From assembly GCF_001704415.2 (NCBI RefSeq), contig NW_017189740.1:248001-312000 (forward strand): a stretch of DNA of 64,000 nt, read 5' to 3'. Made by a program: the position numbers and the translations under genes. This DNA is from Capra hircus (taxonomy: Eukaryota > Chordata > Mammalia > Artiodactyla > Bovidae). Below the pieces are notes generated by a model that ran no database searches, was not told the origin of the DNA, and saw nothing but the letters and a program-made list of their open reading frames with translations. Below, one piece after another: positions 47,531 through 59,448 of this stretch (position 1 is the first letter of the stretch; every line of letters begins with the position of its first letter).

Positions 47531-47951
47531 ACTATCTTATTACTGCTCCACCATGGCATTTCTGCCTTTGAAATGTCAAGTAAAAACTTTCATTAATTAA
47601 TTTATTTAAGATGCTTAGTTTTGGATTACTACTGTCCTAGGGACTCTGTTCTTGTGAAGCCAACAGGCAAGAAGGGAAGTTAATAAGGAATCTACTTCTT
47701 GTAACTATGTTAACGTAACTGCTGAGAGTATATAGGGACAGACTAAAAAAGCAGTGTCAGGGAATGTTTCTTTCTGGTGACATTTGGTCTGAGTCTTGAA
47801 GAATCTACAGAATTTGGTTAACTAGGTGAAACAAGAGAGAGGTGAGTGGGGGAAGCAGCTCAAAAATACAAAAGTAAGACAGACCATAAAATGTTTGGGA
47901 AATGGTATGGCATTCAAGGGGCTTCCCAGGTGGCATTGGTGGTAAAGAACC

Positions 47952-48594
47952 TGTTACTGAGTCCAAGTTTCTCTGTTCTCTGCATGACCGGCCAATGAGT
48001 CTGAGATGAGGTGTTGAAGCAAGGAAGAGACTTTAATGGGGGAGCCAACTGACAGAGAGATGGCCAGCTAGCACCTCATAGTAATCATCTTATCAGGGCC
48101 TGGTTGCCAGGTTCTTTTATGAATCAGAGATGGGGGAGATGAGGAAACAAAATAAAAAGACTATTCAATCCTTGAAATGTCCCCTAGAATAGCAAACCTC
48201 AGGCAGGGGAATGTGTTAGTTTCACTTCCTTACAGTCCTTCATGGGGCTTCCCTTATAGCTCAGTTGGGAAAGAATCTGCCTGCAATGCAGGAGACCCAG
48301 GTTTGATTCCTGGATTGGAAAGATCCCCTGGAGAAGGAAATGGCAACCCACTTCAATATTCTTGCCTGGAGAATCTCATGGAGAGAGGAGCCTGACGTGT
48401 TACAGTCCATGGAGTCACAAGAGTCGGACACGACCTGGCGACTAAACTACCACCACCACCATAATCCTTCACAGGTGGGTTGCTCAGGTTGTGTTCTTGA
48501 AGCAAGATATTAGGTATGTTTATAATAATAGAAAAGGGTTAAAGTCACAGTAGCAGATGCAGTGTAAATTTAAAATTAACCCTTCCTGGTTACA
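47952..48594 (-). repeat. 3' LTR of the ERV-like element
   Basis: On the minus strand it begins at 48594 (TGTAACC) and ends at 47952 (GTAACA). A TATA-like ATAAAAG lies near 48115-48121. A Bov-tA (48243-48464) interrupts it, leaving about 420 bp of LTR. A purine-rich tract (AGATAGGGGAAT) lies just outside its U3 end, at the place of a polypurine tract. Confidence 0.82.
48243..48464 (+). mobile_element. Bov-tA SINE nested in 3' LTR
   Basis: TGGGGCTTCCCTTATAGCTC head and full body ending in an ACC-rich tail. TCCTTCA occurs at 48236-48242 and 48465-48471. Confidence 0.93.
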
Positions 48595-48838
48595 ATTCCC
48601 CTATCTCAGTGTCCATCCCACAAACTTGTGGGAAGAGGGGGGCCATTTTGCTTGTCAGGTGGATCTTCCTGGGAGTGCCTGCCATTGGTGCCGGTGTTTT
48701 TAAATGTTGAAACTTGTCTTCCTTTGTTCCTCTTGGAAAAGTGTCTACTTTACACCAGTAGACTTAGAAATATTAAACTTCAAACATAAGAGGCAGCATC
48801 TCAAGCTAAAAAATTTAGTGCTTTTCTACGCACAGGAA

Positions 48839-49037
48839 GGGGCTTCCCTAGTGGCTCAGCTGGTAAAGAATCTGCCTGAAATACAGAAGACCCCGGTTTG
48901 ATCCCTGGGTTGGGAAGATCTCCTGGAGAAGGAAAAGGCTACCCACTCCAGTATTCTGGCCTGGAGAATCCCATGGACTGTATAGTCCATTGGTTTACAT
49001 AGAGTTGGGCACTACTGAGCGACTTTCACTTTGATGC
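48839..49037 (+). mobile_element. Bov-tA SINE
   Basis: GGGGCTTCCCTAGTGGCTCA head, GGTTTGATCCCTGGGTTGGG and body to ACTGAGCGACTTTCACTTTG. Confidence 0.92.
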
Positions 49038-49827
49038 ATGGGAAGACACAAGAGTCAGAGCTCATTAAATCATATTTTATATACCTTAGCTAACTGGGGC
49101 CTGTAATCCTTTATTCTCAGGGTTTCCTCAAGGTTCACCATAGGAAGTGATAGGAGTGGCTGCAGTCTAATGACTGCCATGTGGCAGGCATTCCCCTTTC
49201 TCAGAGCTCACTGGCTCATATTGAAGGGCTGCAATTGCTGATCCTATTTCTCATATCTTCCCCTCTTGGTCATGAATGACCATTATTTGGAAACATTTCA
49301 TGACCAACATTTGTCCCATGCCACTGGGAGGCTCATCCCAATTCAGTCGAAAAATTCTTAACATGTCACTTCAGGTGTTAAATTTTGGACCAGGTCCCAT
49401 AAATAATTAAAATTATCCAAATTCTCTGGATTCTTTCTAACTATAATCCAGGAGACATTTTCCCTTGTTGCTTCTTCCATACCTAGAATCATACTATTAC
49501 AATTATTTCCTCAAAAAATGTTTAGTCATAGAAGTTTTGTTGGAGGCCTGATTTACACATTGATTACTCTAAGAAAAACAATATTACTAATTAGACAGGC
49601 TATAAGTAATCCAGACAATGACATAGTGCAGCATGGAGACACAAGCATGATTTGAAAATAAAAAAACAGATTTAACTAATGATTAGTATAACTAGTTGTA
49701 GTCCAGTTATAATAATTGAGTGACCAGAGGAGCCATAACTGACTTAATGAGCTACCTGCAGTTTCATTATACTGGCCATGCACGCTTATGCATGGCTTAA
49801 TCTTTGAGAGAAGCATATGTTACTGGC

Positions 49828-50033
49828 TTCCCTGGTGGCTCAGTTGGTAAAGAATCCATCTGCAATGCTGGAGACCTGGGTTTGATCCCTGGAAAGGGAA
49901 GATCCCCTGGAGGAGGGCGCTGCAACCCACTCCAGAATTCTAGCCTAAAGAATCCCCATGGACAGAGGAACCTGGCATGGTGCAGTCCATGGGGTCACAA
50001 AGAGTCGGATATGACTGAGCAACTAAGCACACA
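49828..50033 (+). mobile_element. Bov-tA SINE
   Basis: Full Bov-tA with the 14-bp target-site duplication CATATGTTACTGGC at 49814-49827 and 50034-50047. Confidence 0.95.
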
Positions 50034-50419
50034 CATATGTTACTGGCAAGATCAACCAGGTAGAAAGAAAAAGATAAATGTTCCAAAAGGCATAATCTAC
50101 CAAACTATTTATTGCAAGTCATAGTTAATTGAAGGAGAAGTTTTCTTTTTTCTTACACCTGGAAAACGCAAATTTAAACCAGTAATCCTTTGAGATAGAG
50201 ACTATAAAAATTACAACAATATTTACAAGTTTTCTCAGTTCTATATAACTAATAAGTGTGTTATTCACTTGACAACACTTCCCTTGTAGTTTAACATACC
50301 AAATGAACCTGATTAGTTTAATATCTCCATTTAGGGTTCCTCAGGGGCCCATTTGAAGCACCCCAAAAGCTGGAGGTCAAAGGAACTTTATTATAATTTG
50401 ATTTTGGAAGCCTTGGCAA

Positions 50420-52325
50420 AGAAGCACAAAGTAATATTTTATTATTTTTATTTATTTTTTAAATATAAATTTATTTATTTTAATTAGAGGTTAATTACTT
50501 TACAATATTGTATTGGTTTTTCCATACATCAACATGAATCCTCCATAGGTATACACGTGTTCCCCATCCTGAACCCCCCTCCCTCCTCCCTCCCCATACC
50601 ATCCCTCTGGGTCGTCTCAGTGCACCAGCCCCAAGCATCCAGTATTATGCATCGAACCTGGACTGGCGATTCATTTCATATATGATATTATACATGTTTC
50701 AATGCCATTCTCCTAAATCATCCCACCCTCTCCCTCTCCCACAGAGTCCAAAAGACTGTTCTATACATCTGTGTCTCTTTTGCTGTCCCACATACAGGGT
50801 TATCATTACCATCTTTCTAAATTCCATATATATGTGTTAGTATACTGTATTGGTGTTTTTCTTTCTGGCTTACTTCACTCTGTATAATCGGCTCCAGTTT
50901 CATCCACCTTATTAGAAATGATTCAAATTTATTCTTTTTAATGGCTGAGTAATACTCCATTGTGTATATGTACCACAGCTTTCTTATCCATTCATCTCCT
51001 GATGGACATCTAAGTTGCTTCCATGTCCTGGCTATTATAAACAGTGCTGCGATGAACATTGGGGTACACATGTCTCTTTCAATTCTGGTTTCCTCGGTGT
51101 GTATGCCCAGCAGTGAGATTTCTGGGTCATAAGGCAGTTCTATTTCCAGTTTTTAAAGGAATCTCCACACTGTTCTCCATAGTGGCTGTACTGGTTTGCA
51201 TTCCCACCAACAGGGTAAGAGGGTTCCCTTTTCTCCACACCTTCTCCAGCACTTATTGCTTGTAGACTTTTGGATTGCAGCCATTCTGACTGGTGTGAAA
51301 TGGTACCTCATTGTGGCTTTGATTTGGATTTCTCTGATAATGAGTGATGTTGAGCATCTTTCCATGTGTTTGTTAGCCACCTGTATGTCTTCTTTGGAGA
51401 AATGTCTATTTAGTTCTTTGGCCTATTTTTTATGATTGGGTCATTTATTTTTCTGGAATTGAGCTGTAGGAGTTGCTTGTATATTTTTGAGATTAATTGT
51501 TTGTCAGTTGCTTCATTTGCTATTATTTTCTCCCATTCCGAAGGCTGTCTTTTCACCTTGCTTATAGTTTCCTTTGTTGTGCAGAAGCTTTTAAGTTTAA
51601 TTAGGTCCCATTTGTTTACTTTTGCTTTTATTTCCCATATTCTGCGAGGTGGGTCATAGAGGATCCTTCTGTGATGTATGTTGGAGAATGTTTTGCCTAT
51701 GTTCTCCTCTAGGAGTTTTATAGTTTCTGGTCTTAAGTTTAGATCTTTAATCCAAGTTGAGTTTATTTTTGTGTATGGTGTTAGAAAGTGTTCTAATTTC
51801 ATTCTTTTACAAGTGGTTGACCAGTTTTCCCAGCATCACTTGTTAAAGAGGTTGTCTTTTCTCCATTTTATATTCTTGCCTCCTTTGTCAAAGATAAGGT
51901 GTCCATAGGTGCATGGATTTATCTCTGGGCTTTCTATTTTGTTCCATTGATCTATATGACTGTGGCTTTGTAGTAGAGCCTGAAGTCAGGCAGGTTGATT
52001 CCTCCAGTTCCATTTTTCTTTCTCAAGATTGCTTTGGCTACTCGAGGTTTTTTGTATTTCCATACAAATTGTGAAATTATCTTTCTAGCTCTGAAAAATA
52101 CCATTGGTAGCTTGATAGGGATTCTGCTGAATCTATAAATTGCTTTGAGTAGTATACTCATTTTCACTATATTGATTCTTCTGATCCATGAACATGGTAT
52201 ATTTCTCCATCTATTAGTGTCCTCTTTGATTTCTTTCACCAGTGTTTTATAGTTTTCTATATACAGGTCTTTAGTTTCTTTAGGTAGATATATTCCTAAG
52301 TATTTTATTCTTTTTTGTTGCAAAA
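50420..52325 (-). mobile_element. Bovine-type L1, 5'-truncated, nested in ERV-like element
   Basis: The 3'UTR lies at the left (CATACCATCCCTCTGGGTCG, GTCTCAGTGCACCAGCCCCA). ORF2 C-terminal frames are at 51802-51410 and 52389-51952, with segments such as KIYKQLLQLNSRKINDPIIK and FVWKYKKPRVAKAILRKKNG. These frames are separated by stops. It is one of the least diverged L1 copies in the window. Confidence 0.95.
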
Positions 52326-53476
52326 AAATATAACTGAACCATGGGTCACTGTGAAACTCAGCCAAAGCAAAAATAGATTTTGAAGACAAATACAGGTTTA
52401 ATAAACTTGAACTCTGTTATCAAAAGGCAGTTTGACATCTTCAGAAAATTTGTTTTAAGAGACAGAAAAGGCAAATGTATGTTTTACATTAGCTTAAAGT
52501 TTCATTTACTCAATTAAACTTGTTTTAAACCTTAGTCAATCCTGACTAACCCTATACAAAACACTTTTATCACTTATTACCACAATTTTAACTTTTAAGT
52601 TGCAGAATATCTGGAGAGATCCTATAACACATATTTCTAAAAGTTTCTTTACATTTAATTGGGCCTCCACCCTCTTGGGAGTTTAGCACTTAGCTTGCTG
52701 ATATGTTACAGAGTGTATATTGAGGCTCAAGATCTAGTGGAAATTAATTAGTCCACCATCTATTTGCTTATGTTCAGCCTATGCAATGTCCTTGGGTTAT
52801 ACAATTCTTTCAAAGATTGTGCCCTGCCCCATTTTGTTCTGTTTCATTCCCTCCCCCCCCACCAATAAGATTTTATTCCCATATTCTTATGGGAAGCAGA
52901 GTGGTGAAGCTCTGCCTTCTGTAATTGCTCTAAGGCTGAGTAGAGCATCTACCCTGCCTGTCAGGGAGCAAAAGTCTCAAAATACCTGGTCTACGGGCCC
53001 CAGGGGCAGGAGAGCTCCTTGTTTTAATCTGTATGGGCTGAAATCTTTACACAGTCATCATTTTGATATGGAACTGCTTCAACTGCTTCCACAGACTTCC
53101 TGTGAATCTCCTTGGTAATGAAGCCCTTTCTGTACAGCATGAAAGTATGAAAGTATCTATAAATGACAAAATACTTCAAAGTCATGGTTAATTAAACCTG
53201 ATCAACCAACAAAAGGACTTGGATAATACTTACCCCTTAACCAAAGTAACCAGATATCTCAAAAGTGAATACACATTATTTAAAGGCAAAACAGCACAGG
53301 CAGGTCTGGCTCAGTCTCTTGTGGGGTGCACTGCTCCTTTCCCTGGGTTTTGGTGCACACAAGGTTTTGTTTGTGTACTCAAAGCAACTCTGGAGGGTGT
53401 GGGGTTTGATTTTAAGCTCAGTTGAGCCCTCCTACCATCTTGCTGCAGCTTCTCCTTTGCCCTTGGACATGGGCAC
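52326..53476 (-). other. ERV-like internal region, part 2
   Basis: AT-rich non-coding sequence between the nested L1 and BovB. No protein domain recognised. Confidence 0.5.
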
Positions 53477-54642
53477 GCTCAAAATCCTCCAAGCTAGGCT
53501 TCAACAGTACATGAACTGAGAAATTCCAGATGTACAAGCTGGATTTAGAAAAGGCAGAGGAATCAGAGATAAAAAATCAAAGAGGAACCAAAGATAAATT
53601 TTGTTTTTGTTTTTGTTTTTACTGATGTCAGTTTTATGGAATACCAGACCACCTTACCTGCCTCCTGAGAAATCTGTATGCAGGTCAAGAAGCAACAGTT
53701 AGAACTGAACAAGGAACAACAGACCAGTTCCAAATTGAGAAAAGAGTACTTCAAGGCTGTATATTGTCACCCTACTTATTTAACTTATATGCAGAGTTCA
53801 TCATGCGAAATGCTGGCCTGGATGAAGCACAAGCTGGAATCAAGATCGCCAGGAGAAATATCAATAACCTCATATATGCAGATACCACTCTAATGGCAGA
53901 AAGTGATGAGGAACTAAAGAGCCTCTTGATGAAGGTGAAAGAGGAGAGTGAAAAAGCTGGCTTAAAACTCAGCATTCAAAAAACTAAGATTATGGCATCT
54001 GTTCCCATCACTTCATGGCAAATAGAAGGGGAAAAAGTAGAAACAGTGAAAGATTTTATTTTCTAGTGCTCCAAAATCACTGCGGATGGTGACTGCAGCC
54101 ATGAAATTAAAAGACGCTTGCTCCTTGGAAGAAAAGCTATGACCAACCTAGACAGAATATTAAAAAGCAGAGACATCACTTTGCCAACAAAATTCCATCT
54201 AGTCAAAGCTATAGTTTTTCAGTAGTCATGTATGGATGTGAGAGTTGAACCATAAAGAAAGCTGAGTGCCAAAGAATTGATGCTTTTGAACTGTGGTGTT
54301 GGAGAAGGACTCTTGAGAGTCCCTTGGACTGCAAGGAGATCAAACCAGTCAATCCTAAAGGAAATTAACCCTGAATATTCATTGGAAGGACTGATGCTGA
54401 AGCTGAAACTCCAGTACTTTGGCCACCTGATGGGAAGAACTGACCCATTGGAAAAAGCCCTGATGCTGGGAAAGATTGAAGAAAGGAAGAGAAGGGGACA
54501 GCAGATGGTTGGATGGCATCACTGACTCAATGCATGTAAGTTTGAATAAGCTCTGGGCGTTGGTGATGGACAGGGAATTCTGGTGTGCTGCAGTCCATGG
54601 GGTCACCAAAAATCAGACACGAGTGAGGGACTGAACTGACTG
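53477..54642 (+). mobile_element. BovB LINE, rearranged, nested in ERV-like element
   Basis: BovB from AAAATCCTCCAAGCTAGGCT to the tail with GACTGAACTGACTGACTTAC. A segment of the reverse transcriptase palm is replaced by a short unrelated stretch with TTTTTG repeats (about 53565-53638). The frame at 53764-54066 reads IYADTTLMAE, so one Asp of the catalytic YADD motif is deleted. Dead copy. Confidence 0.93.
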
Positions 54643-56259
54643 ACTTACTGAAAGGGTTTTTGGAGCCACCCTTGTGGTCCTGTAAAGACTACATTTGTAA
54701 ACCAAGGACAGTTTTGTTTTTCCCTCCATCCCAAAATAACTGGGTGGCCTCCCCAACAAGGACTGACACGTATATCCACTCATGTTGAAAAACGTCACTC
54801 CTCCTCCTCCAGCCTAAAGGAGAAGGCCTCTGTGGGTGGCCCAGAGGCAACACTCAGGCTCCCACAAATCAATCTGGGCCAAGGGGAAAAGAGGCAAAGG
54901 AAACAAGAGAGATAGGGAAGACAGACTGAGGAATCCACCCTGTAATTCAACTGGCCTGGTTACCAGCTTAAGGGAGGAAGAGGAAAGGAGAATCCTTACC
55001 TACTTGGGTGGCAGCTTCTGGGGCACAGTGAGCTGTGGGCCTATGGACACACCAGAGAGTAATCCTGGCCAGAGTTCCTCAGTTGTTTCCACAGCCACTG
55101 GCCTGTTCACAGATTGTTCAAGGAGAAAGAAATGAGAAAACTCTAGAGGAAAGCTTAGAGGAAGCAGTTAGTACCAGATGTCTGCATATTACCAAAGTAG
55201 CCAGAATAAACCAAAACCTAACCAGCTGGAAAGTCACATTAACATGACTTCCCAGTCCCATTAGATCAATGACCTTTCTCCAAAGCTCCTTGTAAACAGA
55301 GTTTCTCTTCACAGGGAGAACACCCCAATTGGAGCCAAAACCCCCCTCCCTCAGATGGGAGCTGAGGCTCCCCAGATTGGACAAGGTCCAAAAGGCCCCA
55401 GTGGGACCCTGATGTCAAGCTGTTCTGGGGAGAAAGGCTCTTTGAGCGCTTCATTTACAAAGGAGAGTAGTATCTATTAGAGAGTCAATCAACTTATTCC
55501 CCAGTGTCAGTTACCCCGGGGTCCTGTAGGGGAAATTAGAGTTGGACGTCTCAAGTCCAATGGAACCCCTGGGTCTGTTCATTATCAGAATGTTCCTCTC
55601 CTTTGTAAAGCACTTCTGACTGCCAGATTGTTTAACTGTGAGCCATTCAGGGGTCACTGCTCTTCTGATCTTAACAAACTAATATGCACCCCAAAGATCT
55701 TTTCTTCAGGATAAATGAAATATTTCCCATTTTAATAAGTTTTATAACACCAAAACACAAAAGATGCAGATAGATTATAACAAAAGCAGCACAATTTCAG
55801 CACTGATTCACAGATGAACCAATTCCCCCAATCAGGTAAATAAGTTTACCCTACAAAACAAATGAATTAATTCCAGCTAGGCTACCCAACTCCAGAAAAA
55901 CTAGCTCCCCAGTGAACTGGTTCAAACAGAGCCAATTCCCAAATCAGGTAAATAAATTTACCCTACAAAACAACTGAGCTAATTCCAACTAAGGTGAGCT
56001 TGCCCCACAAGAACTAGTTCCCAAATGAACTGGTTCAGGGCAGAGCCCCAAAACACTTCCCTTCTCCAACAGTGTACCCCAACCAAATCGGCTTGTCCCA
56101 TAAAGGAAAAGCCCAAATTGAGGGGAAAATATGTTGCCGGTGTGTACGCCAAGAGAGAGTTACCCTCCAAAACTGAGCCTGTCAGCTCACAAAAGGGCAC
56201 ACAAAACAAGCAAACCAGCTGAACCAGCTATCAAACTGGGTAGACTTACCCTACAAATG
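54643..56259 (-). other. ERV-like internal region, part 3 (5' leader side)
   Basis: About 1.6 kb with no recognisable gag-like frame. It contains a 113-bp tandem duplication (55819-56043). Short open frames of 60-99 codons carry no motif. Confidence 0.55.
55819..56043. repeat. Two tandem copies of a 113-bp unit
   Basis: Copies at 55819-55931 and 55932-56043 share CCAATTCCC, AATCAGGTAAATAA, TTTACCCTACAAAACAA and GAACTGGTTCA landmarks, with moderate divergence between the two. Confidence 0.88.
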
Positions 56260-56478
56260 GGGCTTCCCTGGTGGCTCAGACAGTAAAGAATTTATCTGCA
56301 ATGAAGGAGACCTGGGTTCAATCCCTGGGTTGGGAAGATCCCCTGGAGGAGGGCATGGCAACCCACTCCAGTATTCTTGTCTGGAGAATCCCCATGGACA
56401 GAGGAGGCTGGTGGGCTACAGTCCATGGGGTTGCAAAGAATCAGACATGACTGGGTAACTAAGCACAGCACAGCACAG
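56260..56478 (+). mobile_element. Bov-tA SINE
   Basis: Full element with the target-site duplication TACCCTACAAATG / TACCCTTCAAATG at 56247-56259 and 56479-56491. Confidence 0.95.
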
Positions 56479-56696
56479 TACCCTTCAAATGAAATTGAGT
56501 CTGTTAAATCATAAAAGTTTGTTGGTTCCTTGTCTCAAGTGCCAAATGCTGGGGGCAGCCAGTGCTGCTTCAGCGAATCTTGAAGCAAAGAACCTCAGGA
56601 CGAATGATCCCAGCAGCTGCTAGGATCTTGCCCCAATAATCCCTGTTCAGGGCCGGCTAGCCATGAGCACAAGGCTCCTAACTGGCTAGGCCAAAT

Positions 56697-57123
56697 TGTT
56701 ACGGAGTTCAAACTAACTCCATTTGTTGTACAACAGGTCAATGAGTCCCCAAGATGAGGTGCTGAGGCAAGGAAGAGACTTAAACGGTGGAGCTAGCTGA
56801 CTGAGAAGAAGGCAGACTAGCACCTCAAAGTAACCATCTTGCCAGTGCCTGGTTGCCAGGTTCTTTTATGAATCAGAGATGGGGGGGGAGGGGAGGTGAG
56901 GAAACAAAGTAAAAAGACTATTCATTTCTTGCAAATGTCCCCTAGAAAGGCAAGGCTCAGGCAGGGGAATGTGTTAGTTTTACTTCCTTACAGTCCTTCA
57001 CAGGTGGGTGGCTCAGGTTATCTCCTTGAGGCAGGCCATTATGTATGTTTATAATAACAAAAAAGGGTTAAAGTCACAGAAGTAGATCTGGTGTAAATTA
57101 AAAATTAACCCTTCTTGGTTACA
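56697..57123 (-). repeat. 5' LTR of the ERV-like element
   Basis: 427 bp with the same landmarks as the other LTR, including the TATA-like box (minus strand of CTTTTATG near 56863-56870). Just inside its U5 end the minus strand reads ATTTGGCCTAGCCAGTTAGG, at the place of a tRNA primer-binding site, but I cannot match it to a tRNA. Confidence 0.82.
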
Positions 57124-57337
57124 AACCCACCTGCCAATGCAGGAGACCCTGGTTCGAGACCTGGTTGGAGATCTCCTGGAGGAGGTCAAGGCAACCCACT
57201 CCAATATTCTTGCCTGTAGAATCCCATGGACAGAGAAACCTGGTGGGCTATAGTCTCTGAGGTCACAGAGAGTTGGACACAACTGAAGCCACTTAGTATG
57301 CATGCACGCACAGGGCACTCAAGATAACTGAAGAGTA

Positions 57338-57530
57338 GGGGCTTCCCTGGTGACTCAGATGGTAAAGAATCTGCCTGCAGTGCAGGAGACCTGGGTTCAG
57401 TCCCTGAGTTGAGAAGATCCCGAGGAGAAGGGAATGGCAACCCATTCCAATATTCGTGCCTGGAAAAGTCCATGGACTTTTGAACCTGGTATGCAAAGAA
57501 TCAGACACAACTGAGCGACTAACACTTTCA
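57338..57530 (+). mobile_element. Bov-tA SINE
   Basis: GGGGCTTCCCTGGTGACTCA head. The body has a deletion near 57478-57490 and ends GCGACTAACACTTTCA. Confidence 0.92.
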
Positions 57531-57812
57531 GGGTATGGAAGGAAGGAATGAGGCTTGAGAGGTAGTGAGAGCTCAGATAATACATCTCATTATATGAAAA
57601 CTTTAGGGGATTAAACTTTATGTGCAATAGAGAATGACATCAGTTTGTAAGTTGTGAATCTGGTAGCACTGAGGAAGATTGACAAGAGCTGCCCAGGCTG
57701 CACAGAACTGTATAGAAGGCTATTGCAGTAGTTTAGCTGGAAAACGGTGACTTGAAGAAAGGTAGTAGCAATGAATATGAACATGAAGAAATGCGCTTGA
57801 GTGATATTTAGA

Positions 57813-59448
57813 TATCAGTAGTGGCCACAGGCCAGGAAAAGGTCAGTTTTCATTCCAATCCCAAAGAAAGACAATGTCAAAGAATGATCAAAGAAGGACT
57901 GATGCTGAAGCTGAAATGCCAATATTTTGGCCACCTGATGTGAAGAACTGACTCATTTAAAAAGACCCTGTTTCTGGGAAAGATTGAAGGTGGGAGGAGA
58001 AGGGGATGACAGAGAATGAGACGGTTGGATGGCATCACCAACTCAATGCACATGAGTTTGAGTAAACTCTAGGAGTTGGTGATGGACAGGGAAGCCTGGT
58101 GTGCTGCAGTCCATGGGGTCACAAAGAGCTGGACACAACTGAGCAACTGAACTGAACTGAAAGAATGTTCAAACTACCGCACAATTGCACTCATCTCACA
58201 TGCTAGCAAAGTAATTCTCAAAATTTTTCAAGCCAGGCTTCAACAGTATGTGAACCATGAACTTCCAGATGTTCAAGCTGGATTTGGAAAAGGCAGAGGA
58301 ACCAGAGATCAAATTGCCAACATCCGCTGGATCATCGAGAAAGCAAGAGAGTTCCAGAAAAACATCTATCTCTGCTTTATTGACTACACCAAAGGCTTTT
58401 ACTGTGTGGATCACAACAAATTGTGGGAAATTCTGAAAGAGATAGGAATACCAGACCACCCGACCTGCCTCCTGAGAAAGCTGTATGCAGGTCAAAAAGC
58501 AATAGTTAGAACTGGACATGGAACCACAGACTGGTTCAAAATTGGGAAAGGAGTACGTCAAGGCTGGATATTGCCACCCTGCTTATTTAACTTCTATGCA
58601 GAGTACATCATGAGAAACACTGGGCTGGATGAAGCACAAGCTGGAATCAAGATTGCCAGGAGAAATATCAATAACCTCAGATATGCAGATGACACCACTC
58701 TTATGGCAGAAAGCAAAGAAGAACTAAAGAGTTTCTTGATGAAAGTGAAAGAAGAGAGTGAAAAAGTTGGCTCAAAACATTCAGAAAACTAAGATCATGA
58801 CATCCGGTCCCATCACTTCATGGCAAAGAGATGGGGGAACAATGGAAATAGTGACAGACTTTATTTTTGGGGGCTCCAAAATCACTGCAGATGGTGATTG
58901 CAGCCATGAAATCAAAAGACGTTTGCTCCTTGGAAGAAAAGCTGTGACCAACCTAGGCAGCATATTAAAAAGCAGAGACATTACTTTGCCAACAAAGGTC
59001 CATCTAGTCAAAGCTATGGTTTTTCCATTAGTCATGCATGGATGTGAGAGTTGGACTATAAAGAAAGCTGAGTGCCAAAGAATTGATGTTTTTGAATTGT
59101 GGTGTTGGAGAAGACTCTTGGGAGTCCCTTGGACTGCAAGGTGATCCAATCAGTCCATCCTAAAGGAAATTAACTCTGAATATTCATTGGAAGGACTGAT
59201 GCTGAAGTTGAAACTCCAATATTTTGGTCACCTAATGTGAAGAACTGTCTCAGTGGAAAAGATGCTGGGAAAGATTGAAGGCAGGAGAAGGGGATGACAG
59301 AGGATGAGATAGTTGGACAGCATCACCAACTCAATGGACTTGAGTTTGAGCATGGTCTGGGAGTTGGTGAAGGACAGGGAAGCCTGGTGTGCTGCAGTCT
59401 ATGGGGTTGCAAAGAGTCAGACAGAACTGAGTGACTGAAGTGACTGAC
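57813..59448 (+). mobile_element. BovB LINE with a second BovB inserted in it
   Basis: A 5'-truncated BovB with the target-site duplication TGATATTTAGA at 57802-57812 and 59449-59459. The frame at 58250-58792 (180 codons) encodes the RTE reverse transcriptase palm with an intact LRYADDTTLMAE motif. Motif A reads FIDYTKGFYCVDH, with Asp replaced by Tyr, and GWILPP replaces GCILSP. The frame at 58758-59144 encodes the following CESWTIKKAECQRI region after a frameshift. Confidence 0.95.
57894..58160 (+). mobile_element. BovB 3' end nested inside BovB
   Basis: A 267-bp BovB tail ending ACTGAACTGAACTGAA. Flanking duplication of host BovB sequence: AAGAATGATCAAA (57880-57892) and AAGAATGTTCAAA (58161-58173). 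The host reading continues across it. Confidence 0.93.

Larger units (their letters stand above)
48595..50419 (-). other. ERV-like internal region, part 1
   Basis: Non-coding sequence between the 3' LTR and an L1, containing two Bov-tA copies. No recognisable protein domain in any frame. Assignment to the ERV rests on its position between the two LTRs. Confidence 0.55.
47952..57123 (-). mobile_element. Non-coding endogenous retrovirus-like element, complete with two LTRs
   Basis: It is bounded by LTRs 47952-48594 (3' LTR) and 56697-57123 (5' LTR), with TG...CA ends. It is flanked by AACC at 47948-47951 and 57124-57127. A 4-bp duplication is typical of class I (gamma-like) ERVs. Removing nested L1, BovB and SINE copies leaves about 4.5 kb of internal sequence. 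I find no frame recognisable as gag, pol or env there, so it looks non-autonomous or severely decayed. The family is unnamed here. It is an old, inactive copy. Confidence 0.8.
47919..57312 (+). mobile_element. Bov-tA SINE split by an LTR element
   Basis: The head is at 47919-47951 (GGGCTTCCCAGGTGGCATTG and GGTAAAGAACC). The remainder is at 57128-57312 (CACCTGCCAATGCAGGAGAC onward). Joined, they form a normal Bov-tA. The SINE's own target-site duplication GGCAYTCAAG is seen at 47909-47918 and 57313-57322. Confidence 0.92.

Noticed and set aside
55979..56209. Short minus-strand open frame in the ERV-like leader as a gene
   Set aside because: 76 codons with no domain, overlapping the tandem duplication. 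Not supported as coding.
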